This document shows, piece after piece, positions 8,182-16,886 of a DNA stretch of 40,483 nt. Within the stretch, counting starts at the first letter, position 1, and each line of letters begins with the position of its first letter. The notes beneath the pieces were generated by a model, which ran no database searches, was not told where the DNA came from, and worked only from the letters and a program-made list of their open reading frames with translations. The translations under genes and the position numbers were made by a program. Origin of the DNA: Sphingosinicella sp. Lineage in GTDB: Bacteria; Pseudomonadota; Alphaproteobacteria; Sphingomonadales; Sphingomonadaceae. The stretch lies in NCBI GenBank assembly GCA_016793845.1, contig JAEULI010000146.1:1-40483 (forward strand), in the 5' to 3' direction.

Positions 8182-9701
8182 GGCTTGGGGGCCTCCATGT
8201 CGCCGAGATGACGGAATTGTTCGCGCAGGGCGCGGTAGAGAATCTTGTCGAGGCTGCCGCGCGGCAGTGTCTCCACGACGACGAGATCGCGGAGGCGCTG
8301 AAGCGAACCCAGCTGTGTGTTCGCCCACGCCAGGATATCGCCCGTTTCGGCGACCGCATCCGATCCAGCGACGATGGCAGCAACGGGAGATTCGCCCCAT
8401 TGCGCGCTCGGCACCGCGAACACTGCCGCTTCTGCAACTGCGGGATGGCGCAGTAGGGTCTCTTCGAGATCCGCGGCATAGATGTTGAAGCCGCCGGAAA
8501 TGATCATGTCCTTCTTGCGTCCGGTGATCGTCAGGAACCCGTCTTCATCGAGCTCTCCGATATCGCCGGAACGGAACCATGCATCGCCGTTCGCATCGCG
8601 CCAGATCAGTGCTTCGGTCGCGACCGGGCTGTTGTTGTATCCACGCATGACGATGCGGACGCGGCCGAGGACCTCACCGCGCGCGCCGGTGGGAAGCTCC
8701 CGCCCGTCGTCATTAATGATCTTCACATCGCCGGGAGGTTCGGCGCGTCCGACCGTGCCGATCCGATCCGGATACGCCGCTGCGTCCAGCATGGTGAACG
8801 GTGCGCCCTCGGTAAGTCCATAGATCTCCATCAGCCCGCCGGGCCAGAAATCGAGAAGCGCGCGTTTCTGTTCGGACGGAAAATAGGAACCTGCGCACCA
8901 CTTGCGCGCGGCGGGCGGTGGCGCGGCGTTCGCAGCGGCAACATGATCAAGAAGCCGCTTCACCTGTACCGGGACCATGAAGATGTCGTGCGGTCGAAAC
9001 GCCGCGCACAGGTCGAGAAAGCCTTGTGGCGTGAACTTGCCGCCGATGTGGATGCAGCCTCCGGACCACAGCGTGTATATGAGCGCGCCCATGGTCCAGT
9101 TCGAATAGAGCGCCGTGGTCGCCAGCGTGCGACAGCCATCAGGAAACCCGACTGCGCCGAAGCGCAGCGCGGCGGCCGCGCGCAATCTATGGCTCTGGAC
9201 GATGCCTTTGGGATGACCCGTCGTGCCCGAGCTGTAGATGACGTTGAATTCGTCCTCGATATCGACGGATACGGAGGGGCGCGTATCGGGAATGCTGGCG
9301 ACGAACGCTTCGATGTCTGGTATTTCGAGGCTGACCGTCCGGGGTGCAGCGGAGCCGGCGAGGGGCCTCAGCGGATCAGCCGCGAACAGGATGCGTGCAC
9401 CCGAATCCGCGATCATCGCCGTGATTGCCTCTCCCGAAAGCAGGGTCGGCAGGGGTACCACCGAAACACCGGCCTTGAGCGCGCCCACCATCGTTGCGGC
9501 GTAGAGCGCTGAACCGGGCGCGAGCAGCGCGATCCTGTCGCCCTTGGCGAGTCCGGCGGCAACAAGGGCATTGGCAATCCGGTTCGACAGTCGGCCGAGC
9601 TCACCCCACGACAGACTGTGGTTCGGATCGCGCAGCGCGGGGGCATCGGGCCGTTCCTGCTGGAAACGATAGATACGGTCGACGAGGGTCTCGGTACTCA
9701 T
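8178..9701 (-). CDS. AMP-binding acyl-CoA synthetase/ligase
   Basis: A 507-residue member of the ANL superfamily. It carries the P-loop YSSGTTGHPKG, the A5 motif YGLTEG, the hinge region SGDIGELDEDGFLTITGRKK and the C-terminal lysine motif PRGSLDKILYR. It activates a carboxylate with ATP as an acyl-AMP and probably transfers it to coenzyme A. The ATG at 9701 shares a base with the stop of the thiolase gene (TGATG), so translation is coupled. Lying between a thiolase-like gene and an aminotransferase, it probably activates a deaminated acid for carbon-chain cleavage. The acid cannot be identified from the sequence. Confidence 0.92.
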   Translation of the reverse strand: MSTETLVDRIYRFQQERPDAPALRDPNHSLSWGELGRLSNRIANALVAAGLAKGDRIALLAPGSALYAATMVGALKAGVSVVPLPTLLSGEAITAMIADSGARILFAADPLRPLAGSAAPRTVSLEIPDIEAFVASIPDTRPSVSVDIEDEFNVIYSSGTTGHPKGIVQSHRLRAAAALRFGAVGFPDGCRTLATTALYSNWTMGALIYTLWSGGCIHIGGKFTPQGFLDLCAAFRPHDIFMVPVQVKRLLDHVAAANAAPPPAARKWCAGSYFPSEQKRALLDFWPGGLMEIYGLTEGAPFTMLDAAAYPDRIGTVGRAEPPGDVKIINDDGRELPTGARGEVLGRVRIVMRGYNNSPVATEALIWRDANGDAWFRSGDIGELDEDGFLTITGRKKDMIISGGFNIYAADLEETLLRHPAVAEAAVFAVPSAQWGESPVAAIVAGSDAVAETGDILAWANTQLGSLQRLRDLVVVETLPRGSLDKILYRALREQFRHLGDMEAPKP

Positions 9702-10870
9702 CAGGACCGACCCAGAATGAGCGCGCTGATCGGGGAGGGGCCTGGCCCGCCGGTGACGAGGCAGAGCCCCGCGCCTGCAACCTGACATGTGGAGTCGCCC
9801 CGCATCTGCCGCACGCCTTCGAGAACGTGGTTGAGGCCGTGAATATAGGCTTCGGAAAGGCAGCCGCCGTGCGTATTCACGGGAAGCGCGCCGTGCGGCC
9901 ACTGGGCCGCGCCGCTTTCAACAAACGGCCCGCTGCCGCCCGGATCGCAGAGGCCGAAGTCCTCCATCGCCATCATCGCCATGCCGGTGAAGTTGTCGTA
10001 GATCTGCGCAACATCGAGATCGCTCGGCAGAATACCCGCGCGCGCATAGAGATCGCGCGCCAGGGTTCGGGCCCCGGTTGTCGCATAAGCGTCGGCGGGC
10101 TGGTTGTGGGAACCAAGTGGCCCGCTCGACCAGTCGCCGCGCGCACCGTGCGCCGAAGAGAGGATCGGAACCGCCGGACGGCGCAGATCGCGTGCCCGTT
10201 CCCAGCGCGTGACGAGCACCGCGCAGGCGCCGTCGCTTTCGAGGCAGCAGTCGAGCAATTTCAGCGGATCGGAGATCGGACGTGAGGCGAGATAGTCCGC
10301 CATCGTCAGTGCACGGCCCTGCATGACCGCTGCCGGATTGCGCTGGGCATGGGCGCGGCAGGTGAGTGCGAAGTGGCCGAGCTGTTCTTGCGTCGTGCCG
10401 TGATCATGCATGTGACGCCGCACGGCGAGCGCAAGAAGCTGCGGCGCCGCAATTGCACCGAACGGATGAATGAAGCTCGCGTGGCGCCAGTTGGGGTCAT
10501 ATTGCCCGAACCGGCCGGTCTGCCCCTGTGCGAGGCTGCGGAACGCAACCGCGAAATCCGCCTGCCCCGTTTCCACGGCCATTGCCGCAAGGCCGACTGC
10601 CCCGCAGGAGCCGCCACCGCCGCCGCCCCATAGCATGGTGCTCAGGCGCACCTCGTCCACGCCCAGCGAGGCGGCGAGAAGCGCGGGCTCGTTGCGATCG
10701 TCGCCGAATGAGGCAAAGCCATCGATCTTGCGCGGGTCGACACCCGCGTCCGCCGCGGCGTTCAGGATCGCTTCGCCGGCGAGCTGCAATTCAGTGGCAT
10801 CGGTGATGCCGCCCCAACGCGTATACCGCGTCTGGCCGATACCCACGATGCAGGGCTGGCTGCCTTTCAT
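9701..10870 (-). CDS. Thiolase-superfamily (SCP2/Ltp-like) acyl-CoA lyase
   Basis: A 389-residue thiolase-fold protein of the SCP2-thiolase/lipid-transfer group. It has a nucleophile-region cysteine C89 within a glycine run (GGGGGGSCGAV) and the conserved NTHGGCLSEAYIHG motif. It lacks the classic second thiolase cysteine motif. Members that pair with DUF35 proteins act as thiolases or, like Ltp2, as retro-aldolases on acyl-CoA thioesters. The adjacent DUF35 gene (ATGA overlap at 10867-10870) makes a two-subunit complex very likely. The start at 10870 is chosen for that overlap and the usual N-terminus CIVGIGQTRY. It probably cleaves a carbon-carbon bond in a CoA-activated intermediate. Confidence 0.87.
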   Translation of the reverse strand: MKGSQPCIVGIGQTRYTRWGGITDATELQLAGEAILNAAADAGVDPRKIDGFASFGDDRNEPALLAASLGVDEVRLSTMLWGGGGGGSCGAVGLAAMAVETGQADFAVAFRSLAQGQTGRFGQYDPNWRHASFIHPFGAIAAPQLLALAVRRHMHDHGTTQEQLGHFALTCRAHAQRNPAAVMQGRALTMADYLASRPISDPLKLLDCCLESDGACAVLVTRWERARDLRRPAVPILSSAHGARGDWSSGPLGSHNQPADAYATTGARTLARDLYARAGILPSDLDVAQIYDNFTGMAMMAMEDFGLCDPGGSGPFVESGAAQWPHGALPVNTHGGCLSEAYIHGLNHVLEGVRQMRGDSTCQVAGAGLCLVTGGPGPSPISALILGRS

Positions 10871-11298
10871 GACGCATCCCCTGCAGCGGTGAAGCGGGGA
10901 AGCACGACGCCCCTTTTCGGCTCCTCCCAGACAAGCGAGAGAGCCATCCCGATGCGAACCGTATCCGCAGGCACGCCGACCAGATTGGTGAGCAGGCGCA
11001 CGTGATCGAGCGCCGGAAACTCCACAACGGCGACGATATAGGGCACGGCCGGGACAAGCGACGGATGGCTCGGATGATGGACCACGGTCCACGTGAACAG
11101 CTGGGCATCGCCATCCGCCTCGCGCCAGCGAACCTCGGTGGAACGGCACGCAGGGCAGAAGGGCATCGGCGGGTGCCGCACGCGGCCGCACGCCGCACAG
11201 CTCTGGAACATCAGCCTGCGCGCGGCGCAATGCGCCCAGAATTCCAGTTCCCAGGCGTCCGCCTGCGGTGTCGGTACGTCGGCGGGAAGGCTGATCAT
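10867..11298 (-). CDS. DUF35 / Zn-ribbon OB-fold protein (thiolase partner)
   Basis: A 143-residue protein with an N-terminal rubredoxin-like zinc ribbon (CAACGRVRHPPMPFCPAC) and a C-terminal OB-fold (DUF35_N plus DUF35). Such proteins bind acyl-CoA and bridge or complete thiolase-like enzymes, as in archaeal thiolase-HMG-CoA synthase and steroid-degrading Ltp2 complexes. The ATG at 11298 overlaps the aminotransferase stop (ATGA), and its own stop overlaps the thiolase start. That stoichiometric coupling supports a complex with the thiolase-like protein. It is probably cytoplasmic. Confidence 0.9.
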   Translation of the reverse strand: MISLPADVPTPQADAWELEFWAHCAARRLMFQSCAACGRVRHPPMPFCPACRSTEVRWREADGDAQLFTWTVVHHPSHPSLVPAVPYIVAVVEFPALDHVRLLTNLVGVPADTVRIGMALSLVWEEPKRGVVLPRFTAAGDAS

Positions 11299-12602
11299 AT
11301 GCCCCACCCTGTCAACGTCACATCGGCACGGCGAAGCTGTTCGATCGCGCGCGCGAATCCAGCCTCGACCCTGTCCCAATCTTCAGGCGTATGCACACTC
11401 GCGGTCAGCGCGCCCGGCCATCCGTTCACGTCGACACCACCCTCCAGCAAGGCCACGCGCAGCGCGTTGATCAGCGCTGCGTTTCGGGCGAGAAGCCCGG
11501 CCGCGTCGGTATCGGTCGGTCGCCATGCCATCGGATCGATCGCCTTCCCGAACGGATTGAGAAAAAGATGCGCCTCGGAGTGCGCGCCGTATGCGGTCCA
11601 GCCGACGCCGAGGTTCGCAAAGAGGCGATTCAATCGTGCACGCAGATCCGCCGCATTGGCGTTTGCCGCCAGGCAGGCCTTGCCATCGGCAAGTGCCGCA
11701 AGCATCGCCGCGCCCGCCGCCGCGACAACGGGGTTGGCATTGTGCGTGCCGCCATGCGCCACATGGGGGGCACCGCCCGGTCTGCTGACGCGATTGTCGA
11801 GCGCGGCCATGAAACGGGCATCGCCCGCGAGCGCACCGCAAGGCAGGCCCGCACCGAGAATCTTTCCGAGTACGACAAGATCGGGGTGAAGACCGAAAAG
11901 CGATTGTGCGCCGCCGGGCGCAACGCGGAAGCCCGTCAGGGTCTCATCGAACAGCACCGGTACGTCAGCCGCACGTGCTGCGTCGACGATTGCCGCAACG
12001 TCTCCCCTCGTCAGCGGCACTTTGCCGAAAGCGGCGCCGGTCGGCTCCAGAAGCAGCAACGCATAATTGTGCCCGTTGTCTTGAAGCCGGGCGGCAAGCG
12101 CTCCGGGATCGGCGGCGGTTTCGACTTCGACACCAAGGCCCGGCAGGACCCAGCCGAAGTGATGCCCATGGAGGCTGATCAGCGATTGCCGCCCCGTCAC
12201 GCGGCGCGCGACGGCGACCGCGAGCGCAACGGCTTCGTTCCCCGATGCTGTGAAACGGATCTGCTCGGCGACCGGAACCAGACGATTGACCTGTTCCGCC
12301 CAGCCCAGGTCCGCCTCCGTGGTGGCACTTAGATGCAGTCCGGCACGGACCGCTTCCTCGATTGCCGCAAGCACGGGTTGGTATCCGTGACCGAACAGCA
12401 GCGAGCCGTTGCCGAGCGCAAGATCGATAACGGCGCGCCCGTTGGCATTCCGTTTGCGGCCAAGAGAGCCCGACCGCATGAATGGACCGGGCGGTTCCAG
12501 CTGCCGGAAATCATGACTGCCCCCGCCCGGCAGCAATGCAGCGGCTCGCCCGGCATAATCAGCCAGCGTATCCAGCACTGCTCCGCGGTCCATCAGGGTC
12601 AT
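11295..12602 (-). CDS. Class-III PLP aminotransferase, glutamate-1-semialdehyde-aminomutase type (AT1)
   Basis: This 435-residue fold-type I PLP enzyme has the pyridine-binding aspartate D219 in LFDETLTGFR and the Schiff-base lysine K247 in LVVLGKILGAG. It resembles the glutamate-1-semialdehyde aminomutase branch, which also contains beta-amino-acid (beta-phenylalanine-type) transaminases. It heads the minus-strand operon and overlaps the DUF35 gene (ATGA). The start at 12602 (MTLMDRG) has a GGAG upstream; M4 is an alternative. The longer in-frame extension runs through the AT-rich promoter and is unlikely to be translated. With a ligase and thiolase downstream, a beta-amino-acid transaminase feeding a beta-keto acid is attractive, but an alpha- or omega-transaminase is possible. 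Confidence 0.88.
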   Translation of the reverse strand: MTLMDRGAVLDTLADYAGRAAALLPGGGSHDFRQLEPPGPFMRSGSLGRKRNANGRAVIDLALGNGSLLFGHGYQPVLAAIEEAVRAGLHLSATTEADLGWAEQVNRLVPVAEQIRFTASGNEAVALAVAVARRVTGRQSLISLHGHHFGWVLPGLGVEVETAADPGALAARLQDNGHNYALLLLEPTGAAFGKVPLTRGDVAAIVDAARAADVPVLFDETLTGFRVAPGGAQSLFGLHPDLVVLGKILGAGLPCGALAGDARFMAALDNRVSRPGGAPHVAHGGTHNANPVVAAAGAAMLAALADGKACLAANANAADLRARLNRLFANLGVGWTAYGAHSEAHLFLNPFGKAIDPMAWRPTDTDAAGLLARNAALINALRVALLEGGVDVNGWPGALTASVHTPEDWDRVEAGFARAIEQLRRADVTLTGWGI

Positions 12603-12779
12603 GCCTGCTCCACTGTCTGGTCGCCCGGACTTGATTTCTCCGGAGTCGCATCCGAACGATGTCGACGGGCTGATTACCGCTTGATATTTTTTTTGATCAA
12701 GGAGAAAATTTTCTATAACGTAAAAAATACTCGCAAATTGGGCCGAGACTATTCGGCACGCAGACAGCAAGGATGACCT
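12603..12779. promoter_or_regulatory. Divergent promoter/operator region between AT1 and the serine-hydrolase operon
   Basis: This gap separates the two largest operons of the locus. It includes an AT-rich core (about 12681-12735) with a perfect 12-base palindrome AGAAAATTTTCT at 12703-12714 and a run of eight T after TTGATA. No textbook -35/-10 pair with ideal spacing is obvious, but TTGATC (12693-12698) and TATAAC (12714-12719) are candidates. Both operons are probably controlled here by one regulator. Confidence 0.5.
12709..12728 (+). promoter_or_regulatory. Candidate operator, copy B of the TTTTCT-led motif
   Basis: The 20-mer TTTTCTATAACGTAAAAAAT aligns with copies at 3003, 20496 and 21511. 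It overlaps the right half of the palindrome AGAAAATTTTCT. A regulator-binding role is inferred from recurrence at promoter-bearing gaps. Confidence 0.35.
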
Positions 12780-14138
12780 TTGACAGTCGTGACAGCCGCT
12801 GGAGAACGCCGCTCAGCCTTGAACCCGCTTCGTATTCAGGCGGCGATGGACGCTGCCGTCAGCAGCGGCAAGCTCGCGGGTCTCAGCGTATCGGTGCTGC
12901 ACGGCCCGCGGCAGATGGATTTCGTTCGCGGCGTCGCGGACTTGCAGTCAGGCCTGCCGGTTGGGCCGGATACGGTGTTCCAGATCGGCTCGGTCACCAA
13001 GGCGATGACCGCGACGCTCATCATGCAGGCCGCCCATCTGGGCCTCCTTGATCTGGACGGCCCCGCCGCCCGTTACCTCGGTGTTCCCCTCGGCCATGAT
13101 CCGCGCGCGGCTGGGATCACGGTCGGACAGCTTCTCAGCCACAGCTCCGGTCTTGATGGCGACATGTTCGAAGATGTCGGTGCCGACGACGCCTGCCTCG
13201 AAAAATTCGCGCGGCTAGCGGAACGCCTCGATCTGATGAGCCCGCCCGGTCAGCACTACAACTATTGCAATGCCGGATATGCGCTGCTCGGCCGGATCGT
13301 GGAGACGGTGTTCGGCGACCTCTATGACAATGTTCTCAAAACCCGGCTTTTCGAGCCGATGCAGGCTGTGGTCTCCGCGAGTCTTGCCGAAGACATCATC
13401 ACGCGAACGCTTGCCTCGGGCCATGAACCGGACGCGGACGGGAAGCTCGCGGTGATGCCGCCGGTCGCCTTCCCGCGCGCGCTCGGGCCTGCGGGCCTGA
13501 CCGTATGGTCGAATGCGGCCGATCTCGTTCGCTTCGCCGCGCTCCACATGAAGCTGAAGGCCCATGATTTCTTCCCGGCGGAAATGGTGGATGCCATGCA
13601 GAAACCGCAGATCACCCTGCCGGACGGCACGCATTGGGCCCACGGCTGGAAGCTGATTCCCGGCGGAGACGTGATGTTCGTGGGGCATGACGGGGGCACG
13701 ATCGGCCATACGGCGTTCCTTTGGTTCGCACCAAGCCATGGGATTGCCGTCGCGCTCTGTGCCAACGGAGACGGCAAGGCGGCGTTCCAGGAGATCGCCT
13801 GGCCGATTTTCGAGGAGGTCTGCGGCGCGGCACCGATCCTCTCGCTGCCGCCGTTCACCATGCCCGCGCGGCCGATCGAAGCTTATGCCGGAGCATATAC
13901 CAATGCAGGCGTCACCATGACCGTCGCCGTGAACGGGACGGCTCTCGCGACATCGGCACACGCGCATCATTTCGATCAGCCGGATTCGCATTTCCCGATG
14001 CGTGCCATCGGCGGGGACTTGTTCCGCGCGACGATCGGTGACGATGATTCCGTGGTCACGGCGTTCTTCGATGCCGATGCGGCAGGGCGCCCCGATCTCT
14101 TCTACGCGGGGCGCCTCTATCGGCGCGTGAAGGACTGA
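12780..14138 (+). CDS. Beta-lactamase-family serine hydrolase (MlrB-like), paralogue 1
   Basis: A 452-residue serine hydrolase of the class-C beta-lactamase/penicillin-binding fold. It has the SxxK motif S71-V-T-K74, the YxN motif Y162-C-N164 and a late HDGG element near H303 in place of KTG. A C-terminal beta-rich domain starts around residue 350. There is no signal peptide, so action in the cytoplasm on peptides, amides or esters is likelier than cell-wall or antibiotic hydrolysis. The start is TTG at 12780, supported by AAGGA six bases upstream; the ATG at 12773 is in another frame. It leads an operon of three such hydrolases and two M81 peptidases. MlrB of the microcystin pathway has the same general fold. 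Confidence 0.87.
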   Translation: MTVVTAAGERRSALNPLRIQAAMDAAVSSGKLAGLSVSVLHGPRQMDFVRGVADLQSGLPVGPDTVFQIGSVTKAMTATLIMQAAHLGLLDLDGPAARYLGVPLGHDPRAAGITVGQLLSHSSGLDGDMFEDVGADDACLEKFARLAERLDLMSPPGQHYNYCNAGYALLGRIVETVFGDLYDNVLKTRLFEPMQAVVSASLAEDIITRTLASGHEPDADGKLAVMPPVAFPRALGPAGLTVWSNAADLVRFAALHMKLKAHDFFPAEMVDAMQKPQITLPDGTHWAHGWKLIPGGDVMFVGHDGGTIGHTAFLWFAPSHGIAVALCANGDGKAAFQEIAWPIFEEVCGAAPILSLPPFTMPARPIEAYAGAYTNAGVTMTVAVNGTALATSAHAHHFDQPDSHFPMRAIGGDLFRATIGDDDSVVTAFFDADAAGRPDLFYAGRLYRRVKD

Positions 14139-14141
14139 ACG

Positions 14142-15425
14142 ATGAGCGCGCTTGCAGCCGCAATCGAGGAGGCGTGCGGGGCGGGGTCCGTTACGGCCGC
14201 ATCGCTCAGCCTGCGCGGAATCGGGCGGGATGATCTCGATGTCGCCTATGGCCTTGCCGATCCGCTCCACGGTACGCCGGCAACACCGGATACGCTGTTC
14301 CACATCGGTTCGGTCACGAAGGCGCTGACCGCGGAACTGATCCACGACCAGATCGCGGACAACCGCTTCACACTCGATACGCCGATCACGGAGGCCGCAC
14401 CGGAACTCCGCCGCATCGGCGGCCTTGCAGGCCGAACCGTCACGATCGGGCACCTGCTCAGCCACACCAGCGGCATCGACGGCGATATCCTGTTCGATGC
14501 CGGGGAAGGCGACGATGTGCTGCGCCGCTTCATATCGCGGATCGATACGTTTGATTTCCTGTTCGAGCCCGACACCGGCTTCTCTTATGCAAACATCGGC
14601 TACGGTCTTCTCGGCCGTATCGCGGAAAGTGCCGCCGGGGTTCCCTATCGCCGGATGCTGAACACCAGCCTGCGCGAACGGCACGGCATCCGCAATTTCG
14701 CAGTCACTGCCGAGGAAAGGGCCGCCGCCCCGCTCGCACAGGCGTATGACGGCGATCAGCCGGAATTGCTCGGCCCCTATTCCAACGTCGCATCGGGCAC
14801 GATCCTGGTGATGACGATGGGCGATCTCGCCCACTGGGGATTGCGGCAACGCAGTGATCGCATCATGCACCAAATGGCCGTGCAGACACCGTTCGCACTG
14901 CGTTACCGCGGCTGGGGGCACGGCTTCATGATCTTCGCGGGCGAAGATGAAGCGCCGGTTTTCGGGCATGACGGCGGTACCGCCGGAACCTCCACCTTCC
15001 TGCGTATTCTACCGGAGGCTTCGGCAAGCTGGGCATTCGCCGCGACGGGGCCGGGCGCGCTTTCGCTGTACCGGAAGATCGAGCCTGCGTTGTTCGACCT
15101 CGTCGGGCAGCGCGCGCCGCGTCATCCCCAACCCGGCGGCGGCCCGCCGCCCGCATCGCTTGAACGCTATGCTGGGCATTATGCACGCCACAAGATGACG
15201 TTCGATCTTTCGTGTTCCAGAGAGGCGCTTCTGCTCAAGGTCGGCGGCGATTATGCATCGGATGTTCTGGACGGTGCCGTCCTCGTACCGCTGACCGACA
15301 GGGTCTTCGAAGCGCGGCTGCCGAAGGCTGGCAACGCCGCGATTTGGGCGGCCTTCGACGACTTCAGCGACAACGGTGCGCCGCGCCTGTTCTTCGTGAC
15401 CGAGCGCATGGCTGCACGGCAATGA
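14142..15425 (+). CDS. Beta-lactamase-family serine hydrolase (MlrB-like), paralogue 2
   Basis: This 427-residue protein has the same architecture as its upstream neighbour: S57-V-T-K60 (SxxK), Y149-A-N151 (YxN), a late HDGGTAG element and a C-terminal beta-rich domain. It is clearly divergent from paralogue 1 outside the motifs, so the pair probably recognises different bonds or intermediates. It starts at an ATG 3 bases after the previous stop, and its own stop overlaps the first M81 gene (ATGA). No signal peptide is visible. A peptide or amide hydrolase role is inferred from the M81 neighbours. Confidence 0.87.
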   Translation: MSALAAAIEEACGAGSVTAASLSLRGIGRDDLDVAYGLADPLHGTPATPDTLFHIGSVTKALTAELIHDQIADNRFTLDTPITEAAPELRRIGGLAGRTVTIGHLLSHTSGIDGDILFDAGEGDDVLRRFISRIDTFDFLFEPDTGFSYANIGYGLLGRIAESAAGVPYRRMLNTSLRERHGIRNFAVTAEERAAAPLAQAYDGDQPELLGPYSNVASGTILVMTMGDLAHWGLRQRSDRIMHQMAVQTPFALRYRGWGHGFMIFAGEDEAPVFGHDGGTAGTSTFLRILPEASASWAFAATGPGALSLYRKIEPALFDLVGQRAPRHPQPGGGPPPASLERYAGHYARHKMTFDLSCSREALLLKVGGDYASDVLDGAVLVPLTDRVFEARLPKAGNAAIWAAFDDFSDNGAPRLFFVTERMAARQ

Positions 15426-16885
15426 AAGTTTTCTGCGCGACGTTGATCCACGAGACGAATCACGCCTCTCCGATCCCGACGGCGCTACAGAATTATCGTG
15501 AGGATTTCCTCTATCTGCCGTCATCCGGCGAAGGTCATGATTGGCAGGGCGTCATGCTCGACGGCGTCGATTGGGGGAGCCTCGCGGCGGAACGCGGCCT
15601 CGATATCGCATGGGGTTTGCTCGCGGGTGCCGAGCCAAGCGCCCCGACGGACGCGGCGAGTTGTCGCCGGCTGCGCGACGAGCTGATCGACAGCCTGAAA
15701 CAGGCAATGCCCGTGGACATGGTGGCGCTGTTCCTTCACGGCGCACAGGTGGCGGAGGGAGTCGACGATGTCGCCGGCGATATCCTCGCGGCCGTTCGAT
15801 CCGTAACGGGGGTCGAGATGCCGCTCGGCGTGGTGTTCGATCTGCACGGCAATATATCCGGGAAGGTGGTGCAACATGCCGATGCGGCGCTCGCCTGCCT
15901 GGAATATCCGCACGTCGATTTTCAGGATCGTGCCGGTCAGTTGCTGGATATCCTGACACAGGCTGTGCAAAGCGGGTGCAAGCCGGTCACCATTCGCCGC
16001 CGCGTGCCGATGATCGGAACCTATTACACAACGCGCGAACCGATGCGGAGCCTTGTAGATCAGGCTGCAGCGCTGGAAGGCCGCGGGGGCATCGCGGCGA
16101 TCAGCCTCGTTCACGGCTTTGCTGCCGCGAATACCGCCGATTGCGGGGCCTGCATTCTCGTTTGCGGAACTGATCCCGGCGGTGCCGAACAGCTCGCCGA
16201 CACGCTTGCCGAGCGCTGGTTTGCGGAGCGCCTTGCCATCCGATCCCCCTTGCTCGATGCGACCGCTGCGCTCGACCAGGCTTTTGTGTCGAAGTGCAGG
16301 CCGGTGATCGTCGCCGATACCACGGACAACCCCGGGAGCGGGACGGCCGGCGACGGCACGCATCTTCTTCGCGCGCTGATCGAGCGCCAGCCCGACGTAC
16401 CGGCCGCGTTCGGCATGATCTGGGATCCGATCGCCGCAGATTTCGCCTCCCGCGCCGGTGAAGGCGCGCGTCTGCAACTCCGGCTCGGTGGCAAGGCCGG
16501 CCACGCCTCGGGTGACCCTGTCGATCTGCTCGCCGAGGTGGAATGCGTGCGAGAGAATGCAACGCAGATGGTGCAGGGACGACCGCATCCGCTCGGGCTG
16601 ACCGCGACGCTCCGGTGCGGCAATCTCCGCATTATCGTCAATTCCATCCGCCAGCAGGTGTTCGATCCTGCCTGTTTCGAATCGATGGGTGTTCGCATCG
16701 CTAAGCAGCATGTGATCGTCGTGAAAAGTATGCAGCATTTCCACGAACGCTTCGCGCCGATTGTGGGCGACATTCTTTATGCGGCAACGCACGGGGCGGA
16801 AACGACCGCCGCCAGCAATATCCCAAGGCCAATGTGGCCGCTCGATGAACCGCCCTTCATGGCCTTTGGCCGCAACTGGAGTTAA
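15422..16885 (+). CDS. M81 metallopeptidase, MlrC-like, paralogue 1
   Basis: A 487-residue M81 (microcystinase C, DUF1485) family protein. Recognisable conserved blocks are HETNHASPIPT at residues 10-20, the DLHGN block, CLEYPHVDF and the ADTTDNPGSGTAGDGTHLL region, which supply the metal site. MlrC is a zinc-dependent enzyme that cleaves the linear tetrapeptide Adda-Glu-Mdha-Ala in the microcystin pathway. Many M81 homologues have unknown substrates. The ATG at 15422 overlaps the upstream hydrolase stop (ATGA) and starts directly with the conserved MKVFCATLIHETN. It is probably a cytoplasmic peptidase or amidohydrolase acting with the neighbouring serine hydrolases. Confidence 0.92.
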   Translation: MKVFCATLIHETNHASPIPTALQNYREDFLYLPSSGEGHDWQGVMLDGVDWGSLAAERGLDIAWGLLAGAEPSAPTDAASCRRLRDELIDSLKQAMPVDMVALFLHGAQVAEGVDDVAGDILAAVRSVTGVEMPLGVVFDLHGNISGKVVQHADAALACLEYPHVDFQDRAGQLLDILTQAVQSGCKPVTIRRRVPMIGTYYTTREPMRSLVDQAAALEGRGGIAAISLVHGFAAANTADCGACILVCGTDPGGAEQLADTLAERWFAERLAIRSPLLDATAALDQAFVSKCRPVIVADTTDNPGSGTAGDGTHLLRALIERQPDVPAAFGMIWDPIAADFASRAGEGARLQLRLGGKAGHASGDPVDLLAEVECVRENATQMVQGRPHPLGLTATLRCGNLRIIVNSIRQQVFDPACFESMGVRIAKQHVIVVKSMQHFHERFAPIVGDILYAATHGAETTAASNIPRPMWPLDEPPFMAFGRNWS

Positions 16886-16886
16886 G

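Noticed and set aside
12780-14138. Beta-lactam antibiotic resistance gene
   Set aside because: SxxK and YxN are shared by many hydrolases. The lack of a signal peptide, the extra C-terminal domain and the M81 neighbours argue for a catabolic hydrolase.
13215-14969. A 584-codon minus-strand frame opposite the first two serine hydrolases
   Set aside because: The plus strand has complete catalytic motifs here; the minus frame resembles no family and spans two real genes.
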